Assembly (NCBI GenBank): GCA_963716095.1
Contig: CAVQSV010000023.1
Location: forward strand, 797,796 to 861,795
DNA length: 64,000 nucleotides
From: Sva-07 sp963716095
GTDB lineage: Bacteria; Actinomycetota; Acidimicrobiia; Acidimicrobiales; Ilumatobacteraceae
Direction: 5' to 3'
Made by a program: the position numbers and the translations under genes. Position 1 is the stretch's first letter. The number at the start of each line of letters is the position of its first letter. Below, in pieces: positions 41,765 through 49,721 of the stretch. The notes beneath the pieces were generated by a model. The model was not told the origin of the DNA, did no database searches, and saw only the letters and a program-made list of their open reading frames with translations.

Positions 41765-43360
41765 TCAACGAGCAGGCGTGATCGACGCGAACAGGCCGGG
41801 CTCGTCGGCCGCCCATCGACGCGCAGCGAAGAGACTTCCCGCACGAAAGACGAGCACACCTGCACCGAGCGTGAGCGCGGCGAACACGGTGACCAGTGCG
41901 AGCGACTCCTGGCTGACCGCCCAGAACAGTGCCAGCGCCACGGGCAGGGTGACCACCGCCAGTGCCGCAAGCACCAGTGCCAAGGCAAAGGCGGCGAACC
42001 AGCCCTTGTTCGAATCGCCGGTGGCGAGGGGATTGTCGCTTTCCGGAATGGCGATCGGGACAAGGATCGACTGCACCATCGCGCCGCCGGCGCCGGCCAA
42101 CAGTCCGCCGACTCCGACGAGAATCCCGGCCGGGAGGTAGTTCCATTCGCCTGCAACACCGGCGGCGATCAACGGACCGACGATGGCGATGGGCGAGGCG
42201 ACGATGGCAACCGACCGGGCCTTGCCGCGCACGAGCACGTCCGGGTCGACGCCCGTGAGAATCTCGGTGGCGGTCGCCGGGCCGTCGGAACCGAAGCTGT
42301 TGCCCGCCATGAACAACACAGCGAGCTGCACCGCGCCGCCGACGAGGACCGCGCCGGCACCGACGTCGTCGATGGTGAGGGCAGGAACGAGCACGATCGC
42401 CAAGCCGACGCCGGCTCCGGTGAAGGTTTCGAGCGCGGTACGTGGCGTGCGAAGCCGGGTGAGTACGCCACGCCATGCCACGGCACCGACTGCGCCGGAG
42501 CCGCACGCTCGGCGCGCGATGGCGCTCACCGGGTGGGGTCGTTCCGTACGGGGCCGCCGGCGTTGCTCCCGTGGGGTCGCCGCGAGGAGTCGCCGGGTGG
42601 ACCACGTGAAGATCAACGCCAGCGGGACGAGCCACAACGAGCCCAGCACCGTGTGGCCGAGCGCTGCGAGGTGGTTGTCGCCCGCGTTGCCCAGAGCCCG
42701 GCCGAGCTGACCCATCGGCGTCCAGAGCAACGCGTCGGCCAGCTGCGCGCGCTCGTTGGCACTGCTGTCGTTGATCACGCGGGGCACGATCTGGAACGCC
42801 GCATAGAACGCGAGGCTGGCGATGCCGACGGCGAGCTGGCCGGCGCGGGGAAGTCGGACGGCGAGCAGCCCGAGCGCGTTCACGGTCGTGCGTGACACCA
42901 GCAGCAGGGTGGCCAGGAAGGCGAGGGTGGCGAGCGTGACCACAGGGATCGAGGTGACTCCGCGAACCGCGCCGGCGAAGATCCCGACGCCGACCAGGCC
43001 GGCTGCGAGCCCTGGTGGGCCCGACGCCGATGCTGCGAGGACGCCGAGGCCCAGCTGACGTTCGGTGAGCGGCTCGGTGGCGAGCACCCGTGGATCGACC
43101 GGCTGTGCCAGCCCGGCGATCACGCCGATCATCATCACGGCGAGCGTGATGCCCACCGTGGCGAGGACGAACAGGGTGGCCGGGTCGTCGACGGTTCGGC
43201 CCGTCACGAACAGCACCGCCGCAGCCACTGCACCCACGAGAACCGAACCGACGAGACCGACGGCGACTGCCCACTTCTGGGCCCCCTCGGAGTTCAATGC
43301 GCCGCGCAGCACCTTCCAGCGCAATCCGGTGAACAGACGAACGACCGCGACGTTCGGCAC
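41765..43360 (-). CDS. ABC transporter permease (ABC-2-like, large)
   Basis: 531 aa hydrophobic protein with roughly twelve membrane segments, for example WAVAVGLVGSVLVGAVAAAV, VGITLAVMMIGVIAGLA and GAVLVGGAVQLAVLFMAG. Cytoplasmic loops are rich in Arg. No solute-binding motifs, so an exporter or lipid transporter is more likely than an importer. It starts 7 bases after the ATPase stop. mftA follows 43 bases downstream on the same strand, which makes this pair a candidate for moving a mycofactocin-related product or a substrate of its enzymes; that link is inferred. Confidence 0.82.
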   Translation of the reverse strand: MPNVAVVRLFTGLRWKVLRGALNSEGAQKWAVAVGLVGSVLVGAVAAAVLFVTGRTVDDPATLFVLATVGITLAVMMIGVIAGLAQPVDPRVLATEPLTERQLGLGVLAASASGPPGLAAGLVGVGIFAGAVRGVTSIPVVTLATLAFLATLLLVSRTTVNALGLLAVRLPRAGQLAVGIASLAFYAAFQIVPRVINDSSANERAQLADALLWTPMGQLGRALGNAGDNHLAALGHTVLGSLWLVPLALIFTWSTRRLLAATPREQRRRPRTERPHPVSAIARRACGSGAVGAVAWRGVLTRLRTPRTALETFTGAGVGLAIVLVPALTIDDVGAGAVLVGGAVQLAVLFMAGNSFGSDGPATATEILTGVDPDVLVRGKARSVAIVASPIAIVGPLIAAGVAGEWNYLPAGILVGVGGLLAGAGGAMVQSILVPIAIPESDNPLATGDSNKGWFAAFALALVLAALAVVTLPVALALFWAVSQESLALVTVFAALTLGAGVLVFRAGSLFAARRWAADEPGLFASITPAR

Positions 43361-43367
43361 GGCGGCG

Positions 43368-44201
43368 TCAGCTCAGCCAGTCGAGTGCGTCATCGGCGAC
43401 GTCGGTCGCGCCGACGACGTCGATGAAGGCGTCTTCGAGGCGACGCTCGCCACGGAGCTCGTCGATCGGTCCGGACGCGACGAGACGACCGCGGTGGATG
43501 ACCCCGACGTGGTCGCAGACCCGTTCGACGATGTCCATCACGTGAGTCGAGAGCACGACGGTCCCTCCCCCGGAACGAAAGCGGTCGAGCATCAGGCGCA
43601 TCGCTCGGGTCGACACCGGGTCGACCCCTTCGAACGGCTCGTCGAGCATCACCAGGCGAGGCCTGGCCAGCAACGCTGCGGCGAGGGCGGTCTTCTTGCG
43701 CATGCCGTGGCTGTAGCCCGAGATCGGTCGGTCGGCGTCGTCGATGATGTCGAGCACCGTGAACAACTCGGTGGCCCGGCGCTCGATGATGTCGATGTCG
43801 AGTTCGCGAAGGCGACCGATCGTGGTGATGTGTTCCCATGCGGTGAGTCGATCGAACAGCTGGAGGGGGTCGAGCATCACCCCCATCGATGTACGAACAG
43901 CGAGGATGTCGTCGCTCACGCGTGTGCCGCAGACCTCGATCTCGCCGGCATCGGGTCGGACGAGGCCGACCACGGCGCGCATGGTCGTCGACTTGCCGCT
44001 GCCGTTCGGGCCGACGAGGCCGTAGCACGCGCCGAGCGGAACCTCGAGGGTGAGCCCGTCGATCGCTCGCGTGGTGCCGTAGGACTTGGTCAGCCCGTGG
44101 ATGCGCAGGGGAGCGCCGGCGAGCGGTGCGGCCAGCGCGGTGGTGGCGGTCGAGGATTCGCCGTTCGGCGGTGCAGTTGGTGGTGGCGGTGGGAGATCCA
44201 C
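43368..44201 (-). CDS. ABC transporter ATP-binding protein
   Basis: 277 aa ATPase: Walker A CYGLVGPNGSGKSTTMRAVV, the Q-loop region MGVMLDPLQLFDRL, a signature written as ISGYSHGMRKKTALAAALL (LSGG-type loop altered to YSHGM), Walker B RLVMLDEPFEGVDP and the switch His in VVLSTHVMDI. The first 35 residues are a Pro/Ala-rich extension. GTG start at 44201 behind a CAGACT box. Partner of the downstream permease. Confidence 0.9.
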   Translation of the reverse strand: MDLPPPPPTAPPNGESSTATTALAAPLAGAPLRIHGLTKSYGTTRAIDGLTLEVPLGACYGLVGPNGSGKSTTMRAVVGLVRPDAGEIEVCGTRVSDDILAVRTSMGVMLDPLQLFDRLTAWEHITTIGRLRELDIDIIERRATELFTVLDIIDDADRPISGYSHGMRKKTALAAALLARPRLVMLDEPFEGVDPVSTRAMRLMLDRFRSGGGTVVLSTHVMDIVERVCDHVGVIHRGRLVASGPIDELRGERRLEDAFIDVVGATDVADDALDWLS

Positions 44202-44239
44202 CTGACCAGTCTGCCGCGAGCGCCGCCCGAGCCGCCCGG

Positions 44240-44281
44240 GCGATGAGCGAATCCCGCAGATGTGGTGTGTTCGCTCATCGC
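44240..44281. other. 12-bp inverted repeat in the ABC-ATPase/M16 divergent promoter region
   Basis: GCGATGAGCGAA and TTCGCTCATCGC are perfect arms around an 18-base loop, between two divergent start codons. It may be an operator or a stable hairpin. Confidence 0.6.
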
Positions 44282-44295
44282 TGGGACCTTGGCCG

Positions 44296-44301
44296 TAGTC
44301 T
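44296..44301 (+). promoter_or_regulatory. -10 box (TAGTCT) of the M16 peptidase gene
   Basis: TAGTCT, identical to the mftA box, ends 6 bases before the GTG at 44308. Confidence 0.4.
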
Positions 44302-44307
44302 CAGGAC

Positions 44308-46668
44308 GTGACCGCCACACGTCCACGGCGAAGTTCCTGGACCGCCGGCGCGGTCGTGCTTGCGGTAGTGGTGGCGGCATGTACCTCGACCTCTGACGTC
44401 GAGGTCAGAGTGCCGTCCACCGAGGCAGCCACCGCCCCCGACACCAACGGCCTGCCGTCACTCGGGGTGCCCGACCCGGCGATCGTGATCGGCGAACTCG
44501 ACAATGGTCTGCGCTACTTCATCCGAGACAACGACAACCCGGGCGGCCGCGTCGAGATGCGCCTTGCCATCGACGCTGGTTCGGCGTTGGAGGACGACAC
44601 CCAGGTGGGCGGCGCCCACTTCCTGGAACACATGCTCTTCAACGGCACCGAAGAGTTTCCGGAGAACGAGCTGATCGCGGTGCTCCGCAGCTTCGGTGCC
44701 GGCGTCGGTGCCGACATCAACGCGTCCACCAGCTACGACGAAACCGTCTATCAACTGACGATGCCAACCGAGGATCCCGACGTGGTGAACACCGGTCTCG
44801 ACGTGCTCGAGCAGTGGTTGTCAGCCGCCACGATCGATCAGGCACAGGTCGAGGCAGAGCGTGGCATCGTGCTCGACGAATGGCGTGGATCGGAGGCCAG
44901 CTCGAACGGCCGCATCTTCGATGCGCTCGAGACGCTGTTCCTCGCCGGATCGCCGTACGACGGCAAGGACCCCATCGGGACCGACGAGGCCATTGCGGCG
45001 ACGAACGCCGAACCGTTGCGGTCCTTCTACGACGACTGGTACCGGCCGGACAACACCGCAGTCGTCGTCGTCGGTGACATCGATCCGCTGGTGATCGAGG
45101 ACGGCATCGCCGACCGGTTCGGCCCGATCGTTGCGCGCGGCGACTCGCCAGTGCGTCCGGAGCTGATCGTCGAACCATCGGCCGAGCCGGAGGTGATCGT
45201 GCTCGCCGACCCCGATGTCGCCGAGGGATTCGCGCAGGTGACGTTGCCGCTCGCACTCGTCGAGAGCGACGCGGTCGAGGCCGACTATCAGAACGCGATC
45301 CTCGACTCGATGGCATTCGACATGATCGCCACCCGCCTCGGCAACGACGCGCTGCGCGGCGAGGCGCCGTTCGACGACGCGCGGGTCGGCTCGAGCGGGT
45401 TCGTTCGCAACCTGGATGCGCCGGAGATCGTCGTGTCGGCTGACGGTGACGCACTCGAAGCGTCGACCCAGGCGGTGTTCGACGAGTACGAACGGGTTCG
45501 CCGGTTCGGGTTCTCCCAGGCCGAGGTCGACCGCGTGGTCGCCTCGTACCGGACCGCTGCGCAGTCGAGCTTCGACGGCCGCGACTCGCGCCAGGATGCG
45601 GCGCTCGCCGACGAGTACGTCCGCCATGCACTCACCGGTGAACCGATTCCCACCGCAGAGGAGCAGTTCGCCTTCACCGAGGCGGTCCTCGATCGTGCGA
45701 GCCCGGAAACGCTCGCCGTCCGCTTCGTGGAGCGTCTCGACGCGGCTGGTGCCCATGTCCTTGTCGTCGTGCCGGAGGGCGAGGCCGGAGATGTGCCGCC
45801 AGCCGCGGCGTTCGTCGCTCAGGCGACCTCGATGGGCGAACGCGACCTCGCTCCTCGCCCGGACGACGCGGGCATCGACGGGGATCTGATGGTGGCGCCG
45901 GAGCCGATCGAGGAGATCTCCAGCGAGCGACTCAGCGAGAACGGCCTGGTCGACTTCGTCGATCCGCTGGTGCTCGAGTTCGACAACGGTGTTCGGGTGT
46001 CGTTCAACACGAGCACGATCGCCGAGGGCCAGGTCGTCTTCGAAGCTCGGAGCCCCGGCGGGTTCGCCGTGCTCGACGACGCCGATGTTCCCGCAGCAGA
46101 TGCCGCCGGCGCTGTGGTGGGCGAGAGCGGTGTCGCCACCTACGGCCCGGTGGAACTCGCCGCCTTTCTGTCCGACAAGGACGTGGTGCTCCAAGGAGCG
46201 ATCGGACCGTTCACCGAAGCACTCTTCGGCAGGGCCGGCACGAGTGACTTCGAAACGCTGTTCCAGCTGATCCACCTGTCGATGACGCAGCCACGGGTCG
46301 ACCCGATCGCACTCGCGCAGTATCTCGACGACGAGTTGGCGATCGCCTCGGATCCGTCGATCGACCCTGGCTACGCCGAGTTCGCAACGCTGCTCGAGGC
46401 CCGGTACGACGATCAGCGGTTCGTGCTGCCCACCGTCGATTCGCTCAACTCGGTGACCGCTGACGACATCGGCAGGGTGGTCCGCGATCGATTCGGTGAT
46501 GCGTCCGACTTCACGTTTGCGTTCAGCGGCGACTTCGACGTCTCAGAAGCGACCGAGCTCGCCCGTCGATACCTCGCGACATTGCCGTCGACGGGTCGGA
46601 TCGAGTCGGTCGACTACGTCGAGCCGGAACCAGCAGGCGTGACCGTCAGCGCATGTTGGCCGGGGTGA
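44308..46668 (+). CDS. M16-family zinc metallopeptidase lipoprotein (PqqL-like), C-terminus short
   Basis: 786 aa. The N-terminus has a lipobox (AVVLAVVVAAC) that would anchor it outside the membrane. The M16 zinc site is complete: inverted motif in GGAHFLEHMLFNG and the distal Glu in VEAERGIVLDEWRG. A second, inactive M16 domain follows. PqqL-type relatives run to about 930 aa, but this one stops after DYVEPEPAGVTVSACWPG, so roughly 140 residues of the last domain seem to be missing. It ends in a 23-base convergent overlap with the next gene. Likely degrades peptides; a role in mycofactocin processing is conceivable but unsupported. Confidence 0.85.
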   Translation: MTATRPRRSSWTAGAVVLAVVVAACTSTSDVEVRVPSTEAATAPDTNGLPSLGVPDPAIVIGELDNGLRYFIRDNDNPGGRVEMRLAIDAGSALEDDTQVGGAHFLEHMLFNGTEEFPENELIAVLRSFGAGVGADINASTSYDETVYQLTMPTEDPDVVNTGLDVLEQWLSAATIDQAQVEAERGIVLDEWRGSEASSNGRIFDALETLFLAGSPYDGKDPIGTDEAIAATNAEPLRSFYDDWYRPDNTAVVVVGDIDPLVIEDGIADRFGPIVARGDSPVRPELIVEPSAEPEVIVLADPDVAEGFAQVTLPLALVESDAVEADYQNAILDSMAFDMIATRLGNDALRGEAPFDDARVGSSGFVRNLDAPEIVVSADGDALEASTQAVFDEYERVRRFGFSQAEVDRVVASYRTAAQSSFDGRDSRQDAALADEYVRHALTGEPIPTAEEQFAFTEAVLDRASPETLAVRFVERLDAAGAHVLVVVPEGEAGDVPPAAAFVAQATSMGERDLAPRPDDAGIDGDLMVAPEPIEEISSERLSENGLVDFVDPLVLEFDNGVRVSFNTSTIAEGQVVFEARSPGGFAVLDDADVPAADAAGAVVGESGVATYGPVELAAFLSDKDVVLQGAIGPFTEALFGRAGTSDFETLFQLIHLSMTQPRVDPIALAQYLDDELAIASDPSIDPGYAEFATLLEARYDDQRFVLPTVDSLNSVTADDIGRVVRDRFGDASDFTFAFSGDFDVSEATELARRYLATLPSTGRIESVDYVEPEPAGVTVSACWPG

Positions 46669-47197
46669 CGGTGCGTTGGCTGACCTCGACGAGTTCGCCG
46701 CCGCGAACTTCGTAGCTCACGACGTGGTCGACCGAGTGCTGCCCGCTGCGGGCCTTGCCGGAGACCACGTCGAGTTCGGTGCCGTCGACGAGCGGAACCA
46801 GTGCGATGGCCCGGAAGCCCTCATCGGTGCCCGGCGACGACCGCTTGTCCTCGCGCAACAGCAGACCCGAGTCCCAGACCCAGACGTCGTCGACGCTGAC
46901 GAACCGGCAACGGTGGCTCGTTCTCGATTTCGCGACCATGCCTCCGGGGCAGACGACCACGCTGCCCTCCACCCAGGGCAGCACACCGAGACCGTCCCGG
47001 CCGAAGCCCAATTCGAATCCTGCCGCGATGATGGCGTCGTGGTCGCCGCTGTCGATCGCCCGCTCGATCTGCACCTGGCGGACGACCTCGGCGAGGTCGT
47101 GCAGGTCGTCGTCGGACATCGAGCGGGCGAAACCGAGGACCGTCTCCGGGTCGGCGCCGAGTTGGAGCGGCTCGCGGCCGGCGGTCGGATCCGTCAC
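46646..47197 (-). CDS. Hypothetical protein
   Basis: 183 aa, GTG start (MTDPTAGREPLQLGADPETV) behind a CAGACT box like that of the ABC ATPase gene. It has a helical N-terminal half (VLGFARSMSDDDLHDLAEVV) and a beta-rich second half with VLPWVEGSVVVCPGGMVAKS and CRFVSVDDVWVWDSGLLL. No family recognised; the pattern is that of a cytosolic regulator or nuclease-inhibitor-size protein, but I cannot say more. It diverges from the first alcohol dehydrogenase gene. Confidence 0.65.
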   Translation of the reverse strand: MTDPTAGREPLQLGADPETVLGFARSMSDDDLHDLAEVVRQVQIERAIDSGDHDAIIAAGFELGFGRDGLGVLPWVEGSVVVCPGGMVAKSRTSHRCRFVSVDDVWVWDSGLLLREDKRSSPGTDEGFRAIALVPLVDGTELDVVSGKARSGQHSVDHVVSYEVRGGELVEVSQRTVTPANMR

Positions 47198-47240
47198 GGG
47201 ACCAGTCTGGTGGGTACAGTCCGAGATCATCCGATGAACT

Positions 47241-47257
47241 GCCCGGCATTGCCGGGC
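47241..47257 (+). other. Leader hairpin upstream of the first NDMA-type ADH
   Basis: GCCCGGC-ATT-GCCGGGC, a 7-bp stem with a 3-base loop, lies 22 bases before the ATG at 47280. A TACAGT box is at 47215-47220, so the hairpin would sit in the 5' leader. Confidence 0.45.
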
Positions 47258-47279
47258 CGAAACCCCCGGGAGCCTCGAC

Positions 47280-48407
47280 ATGAAGACCAAAGCAGCCATC
47301 CTCTGGGAGCGCAACACGCCGTGGAGCGTCGAGGAGATCGAGCTCGATCCGCCGAAGGCCGGCGAAGTCCTGGTGAAACTTGCTGCGAGCGGGATGTGCC
47401 ACTCCGACGAACACCTCGTGACCGGTGACCTCGCTGGTGCGACGCCGGAGCCCCCGCTGATCGGCGGCCACGAAGGAGCCGGTGTCGTGATGGAGGTCGG
47501 CCCAGGTGTGTTCTCGGTGCAGCCCGGTGATCACGTGGTCTTCGGCTTCGTCCCTGCCTGCGGCAGGTGCCCGAGTTGTGCCGATGGCCACTCGAACCTG
47601 TGCGACATCGGTTCGCTGACGGCCACGGGTCTGCAGATCACCGACCAGACCTCTCGGCACCATGCAGCGGGCGGCCAGGACCTCACGCTCGGGATCGGCA
47701 ACCTCGGCACGTTCGCGTATCACACGGTCGTCAACGAAGCGAGTTGCATCAAGATCGCTCCCGACCTCCCGATGGACAAGGCCTGCCTGCTCGGTTGCGG
47801 CGTCGTCACCGGCTGGGGTTCAGCGGTGTACGCGGCCGATGTGCAGCCCGGTGACACGGTCGCGGTCGTCGGTGTCGGTGGCATCGGAGCCAACGCGGTG
47901 CAGGGTGCGAAGCTCGCCGGTGCCCGCGTGGTTGCGGCAATCGATCCGGTCGAGTTCAAGCGTGAGAAGGCAATGGAGTTCGGCGCCACTCACACCCACG
48001 AGAGCGTCGAGGAGGCGCTCGGCGCGCTCGGAGAGACCACGTGGGATCGCGGCTTCGACAAGGTGATCATGACGATCGGAGTCGGCGACGGCGACGTACT
48101 GGGCGAGGCGTTCCACCTCGGTGGAAAGCGGTCGAAGATCGTCGTGACCAACATCCACCCGACGGCGGAGCAATCGATCGCCGTTCCAGCCCTGTTCCTC
48201 ACCGTGTTCGAGAAGCAGCTGATCGGTTCACTGTTCGGCTCGGCCAATCCTCGCAAGGACATCCCGCGGTTGTTGGAGCTGTACACACAGGGGTTGCTCG
48301 ACCTCGATGGTCTCGTCACCCGGACCTACAGCCTCGACGAGATCAACCAGGGTTACGCCGACATGAATGCGGGCAAGAACATCCGCGGCGTCCTCGTCTA
48401 CGACTGA
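47280..48407 (+). CDS. NDMA-type (mycofactocin-dependent) zinc alcohol dehydrogenase
   Basis: 375 aa medium-chain dehydrogenase of the nicotinoprotein group, which holds its NAD permanently and needs an external acceptor (NDMA in vitro, mycofactocin in the cell). It starts MKTKAAILWERNTPWSVEEI. The catalytic zinc ligands are in SGMCHSDEH and GGHEGAGVV, the structural zinc cysteines in ACGRCPSCADGHSNLCD, and the coenzyme site in VAVVGVGGIGANAVQGAKLA. A GGGAG Shine-Dalgarno lies before the ATG. It is encoded 5.5 kb from mftABC, together with a second close relative. Confidence 0.9.
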   Translation: MKTKAAILWERNTPWSVEEIELDPPKAGEVLVKLAASGMCHSDEHLVTGDLAGATPEPPLIGGHEGAGVVMEVGPGVFSVQPGDHVVFGFVPACGRCPSCADGHSNLCDIGSLTATGLQITDQTSRHHAAGGQDLTLGIGNLGTFAYHTVVNEASCIKIAPDLPMDKACLLGCGVVTGWGSAVYAADVQPGDTVAVVGVGGIGANAVQGAKLAGARVVAAIDPVEFKREKAMEFGATHTHESVEEALGALGETTWDRGFDKVIMTIGVGDGDVLGEAFHLGGKRSKIVVTNIHPTAEQSIAVPALFLTVFEKQLIGSLFGSANPRKDIPRLLELYTQGLLDLDGLVTRTYSLDEINQGYADMNAGKNIRGVLVYD

Positions 48408-48434
48408 CGTCGGGATCGGTGCACCTGCTCGTCG

Positions 48435-48463
48435 AGCGATCGCGACGTGCGGTAGCGATCGCT
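48435..48463 (+). promoter_or_regulatory. Paired AGCGATCGC sites upstream of the second ADH
   Basis: AGCGATCGC at 48435-48443 and the full palindrome AGCGATCGCT at 48454-48463 lie 19 bases apart, just before TACGGT at 48478-48483. They could be repressor sites around a -35 region. Confidence 0.4.
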
Positions 48464-48516
48464 GCGTGACGCCTCGCTACGGTGGCTTGACCATCGTCAG
48501 GTGAAAGGGGACCACC

Positions 48517-49671
48517 ATGAAGAGCAGGGCTGCAGTACTCCACGGAACCGATCAGGAGTGGCAGATCGAGGAGATCGAGGTCGACGCACCGAAAGCCGAT
48601 GAGGTCATCGTCGAGTGGAAGGCCGCCGGTCTCTGTCACAGCGACGAACACATGGTCACCGGCGACATGGTGCCGCCCCAGGAAGCGTGGCCGCTGATGG
48701 GGATCGACGACCTGTGGCCGGTCGTGGGCGGCCACGAGGGTGCCGGCGTGATCGCAGAGGTCGGACCGGGTGTCACCAGCGTCGCCGTTGGCGATCACGT
48801 CTCGGCGTCGTTCGTGCCATCGTGCGGGCGTTGTCGCTACTGCTCGACGGGTCGCCAGAACCTGTGCGACGCCGGTGCCGGCGCATTTCTCAAGGGGATG
48901 ATCACCGATGGCACCAGTCGCCACCGACTCGCCGACAACGGCACCGACCTCACCTTGTTCGCGAAGCTCGGCACGTTCTCGAACTACTCGGCGGTGTCGG
49001 TCGACCAGGTGATCAAGGTCGACACCGATCTGCCCCTCGAAGCAGTGGCGCTCGTCTCGTGTGGTGTCGCGACCGGTTGGGGCTCGGCCACAAATCGCGC
49101 TGCGGTGTCGCCCGGCGACACCGTGGTCGTCGTCGGCATCGGCGGCATCGGCATCAATGCCGTGCAGGGAGCGGCGATGGCCGGCGCCCGGCGCGTCGTG
49201 GCCGTCGATCCGATCGAGTTCAAGCGTGAGAAGGCGATGGAGTTCGGCGCCACGGAAGCGTTCAGCTCGATGGAAGACGCAATGCCGGCCGTGATGGAGA
49301 TGACCCAGGGGATGATGGCCGACAAGGTGATCATGACCCCCGGTGTGCTCTACGGCGACCTGATGGCGCTCGGCACGCAACTCGCAGGCAAGGGCGGCAC
49401 GATCGTGGTCACCGGGGTGGCCCCGATGACGCAGACCGAGTCGTCGGTGAACCTGTTCGAGCTGGCGATGTGGAACAAGGAGATCAAGGGCACGATCTTC
49501 GGTTCACTCAACCCGCGCGCCGACATCCCCAAGCTGTTGAACCTCTATCGAGACGGCCAGCTCAAGCTCGACGAGTTGATCACCAACCGGTATTCGCTCG
49601 ACGAGATCAACGACGGTTACCAGGCGATGCGCGACGGCACGAACATCCGCGGTGTGGTGGTGCACAGCTGA
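48517..49671 (+). CDS. NDMA-type (mycofactocin-dependent) zinc alcohol dehydrogenase, second copy
   Basis: 384 aa. The same plan as the upstream paralogue: MKSRAAVLHGTDQEWQIEEI, AGLCHSDEHMVTGDM, VVGGHEGAGVIAEVGPG, zinc cysteines in CGRCRYCSTGRQNLCD, and VVVVGIGGIGINAVQGAAMA. It is clearly diverged from the first copy, so the two probably serve different alcohols or are induced differently. Leader contains AAAGGGG as Shine-Dalgarno. Followed by the MoxR/VWA pair after 50 bases. Confidence 0.9.
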   Translation: MKSRAAVLHGTDQEWQIEEIEVDAPKADEVIVEWKAAGLCHSDEHMVTGDMVPPQEAWPLMGIDDLWPVVGGHEGAGVIAEVGPGVTSVAVGDHVSASFVPSCGRCRYCSTGRQNLCDAGAGAFLKGMITDGTSRHRLADNGTDLTLFAKLGTFSNYSAVSVDQVIKVDTDLPLEAVALVSCGVATGWGSATNRAAVSPGDTVVVVGIGGIGINAVQGAAMAGARRVVAVDPIEFKREKAMEFGATEAFSSMEDAMPAVMEMTQGMMADKVIMTPGVLYGDLMALGTQLAGKGGTIVVTGVAPMTQTESSVNLFELAMWNKEIKGTIFGSLNPRADIPKLLNLYRDGQLKLDELITNRYSLDEINDGYQAMRDGTNIRGVVVHS

Positions 49672-49721
49672 TCCGTCGACACGGCCGGCGGGTGGCTAGG
49701 TTCGGCGGTCGATGAGGTCAC

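Noticed and set aside
41322..43274. 650-codon minus-strand Arg-rich frame
   Set aside because: Different frame over the ABC permease, mftA and mftB; composition typical of a shadow frame.
46990..47030. Possible tRNA T-loop (ATTCGAATCC)
   Set aside because: No matching acceptor or anticodon stems around it, and it lies inside a coding region; no tRNA was found in the window.
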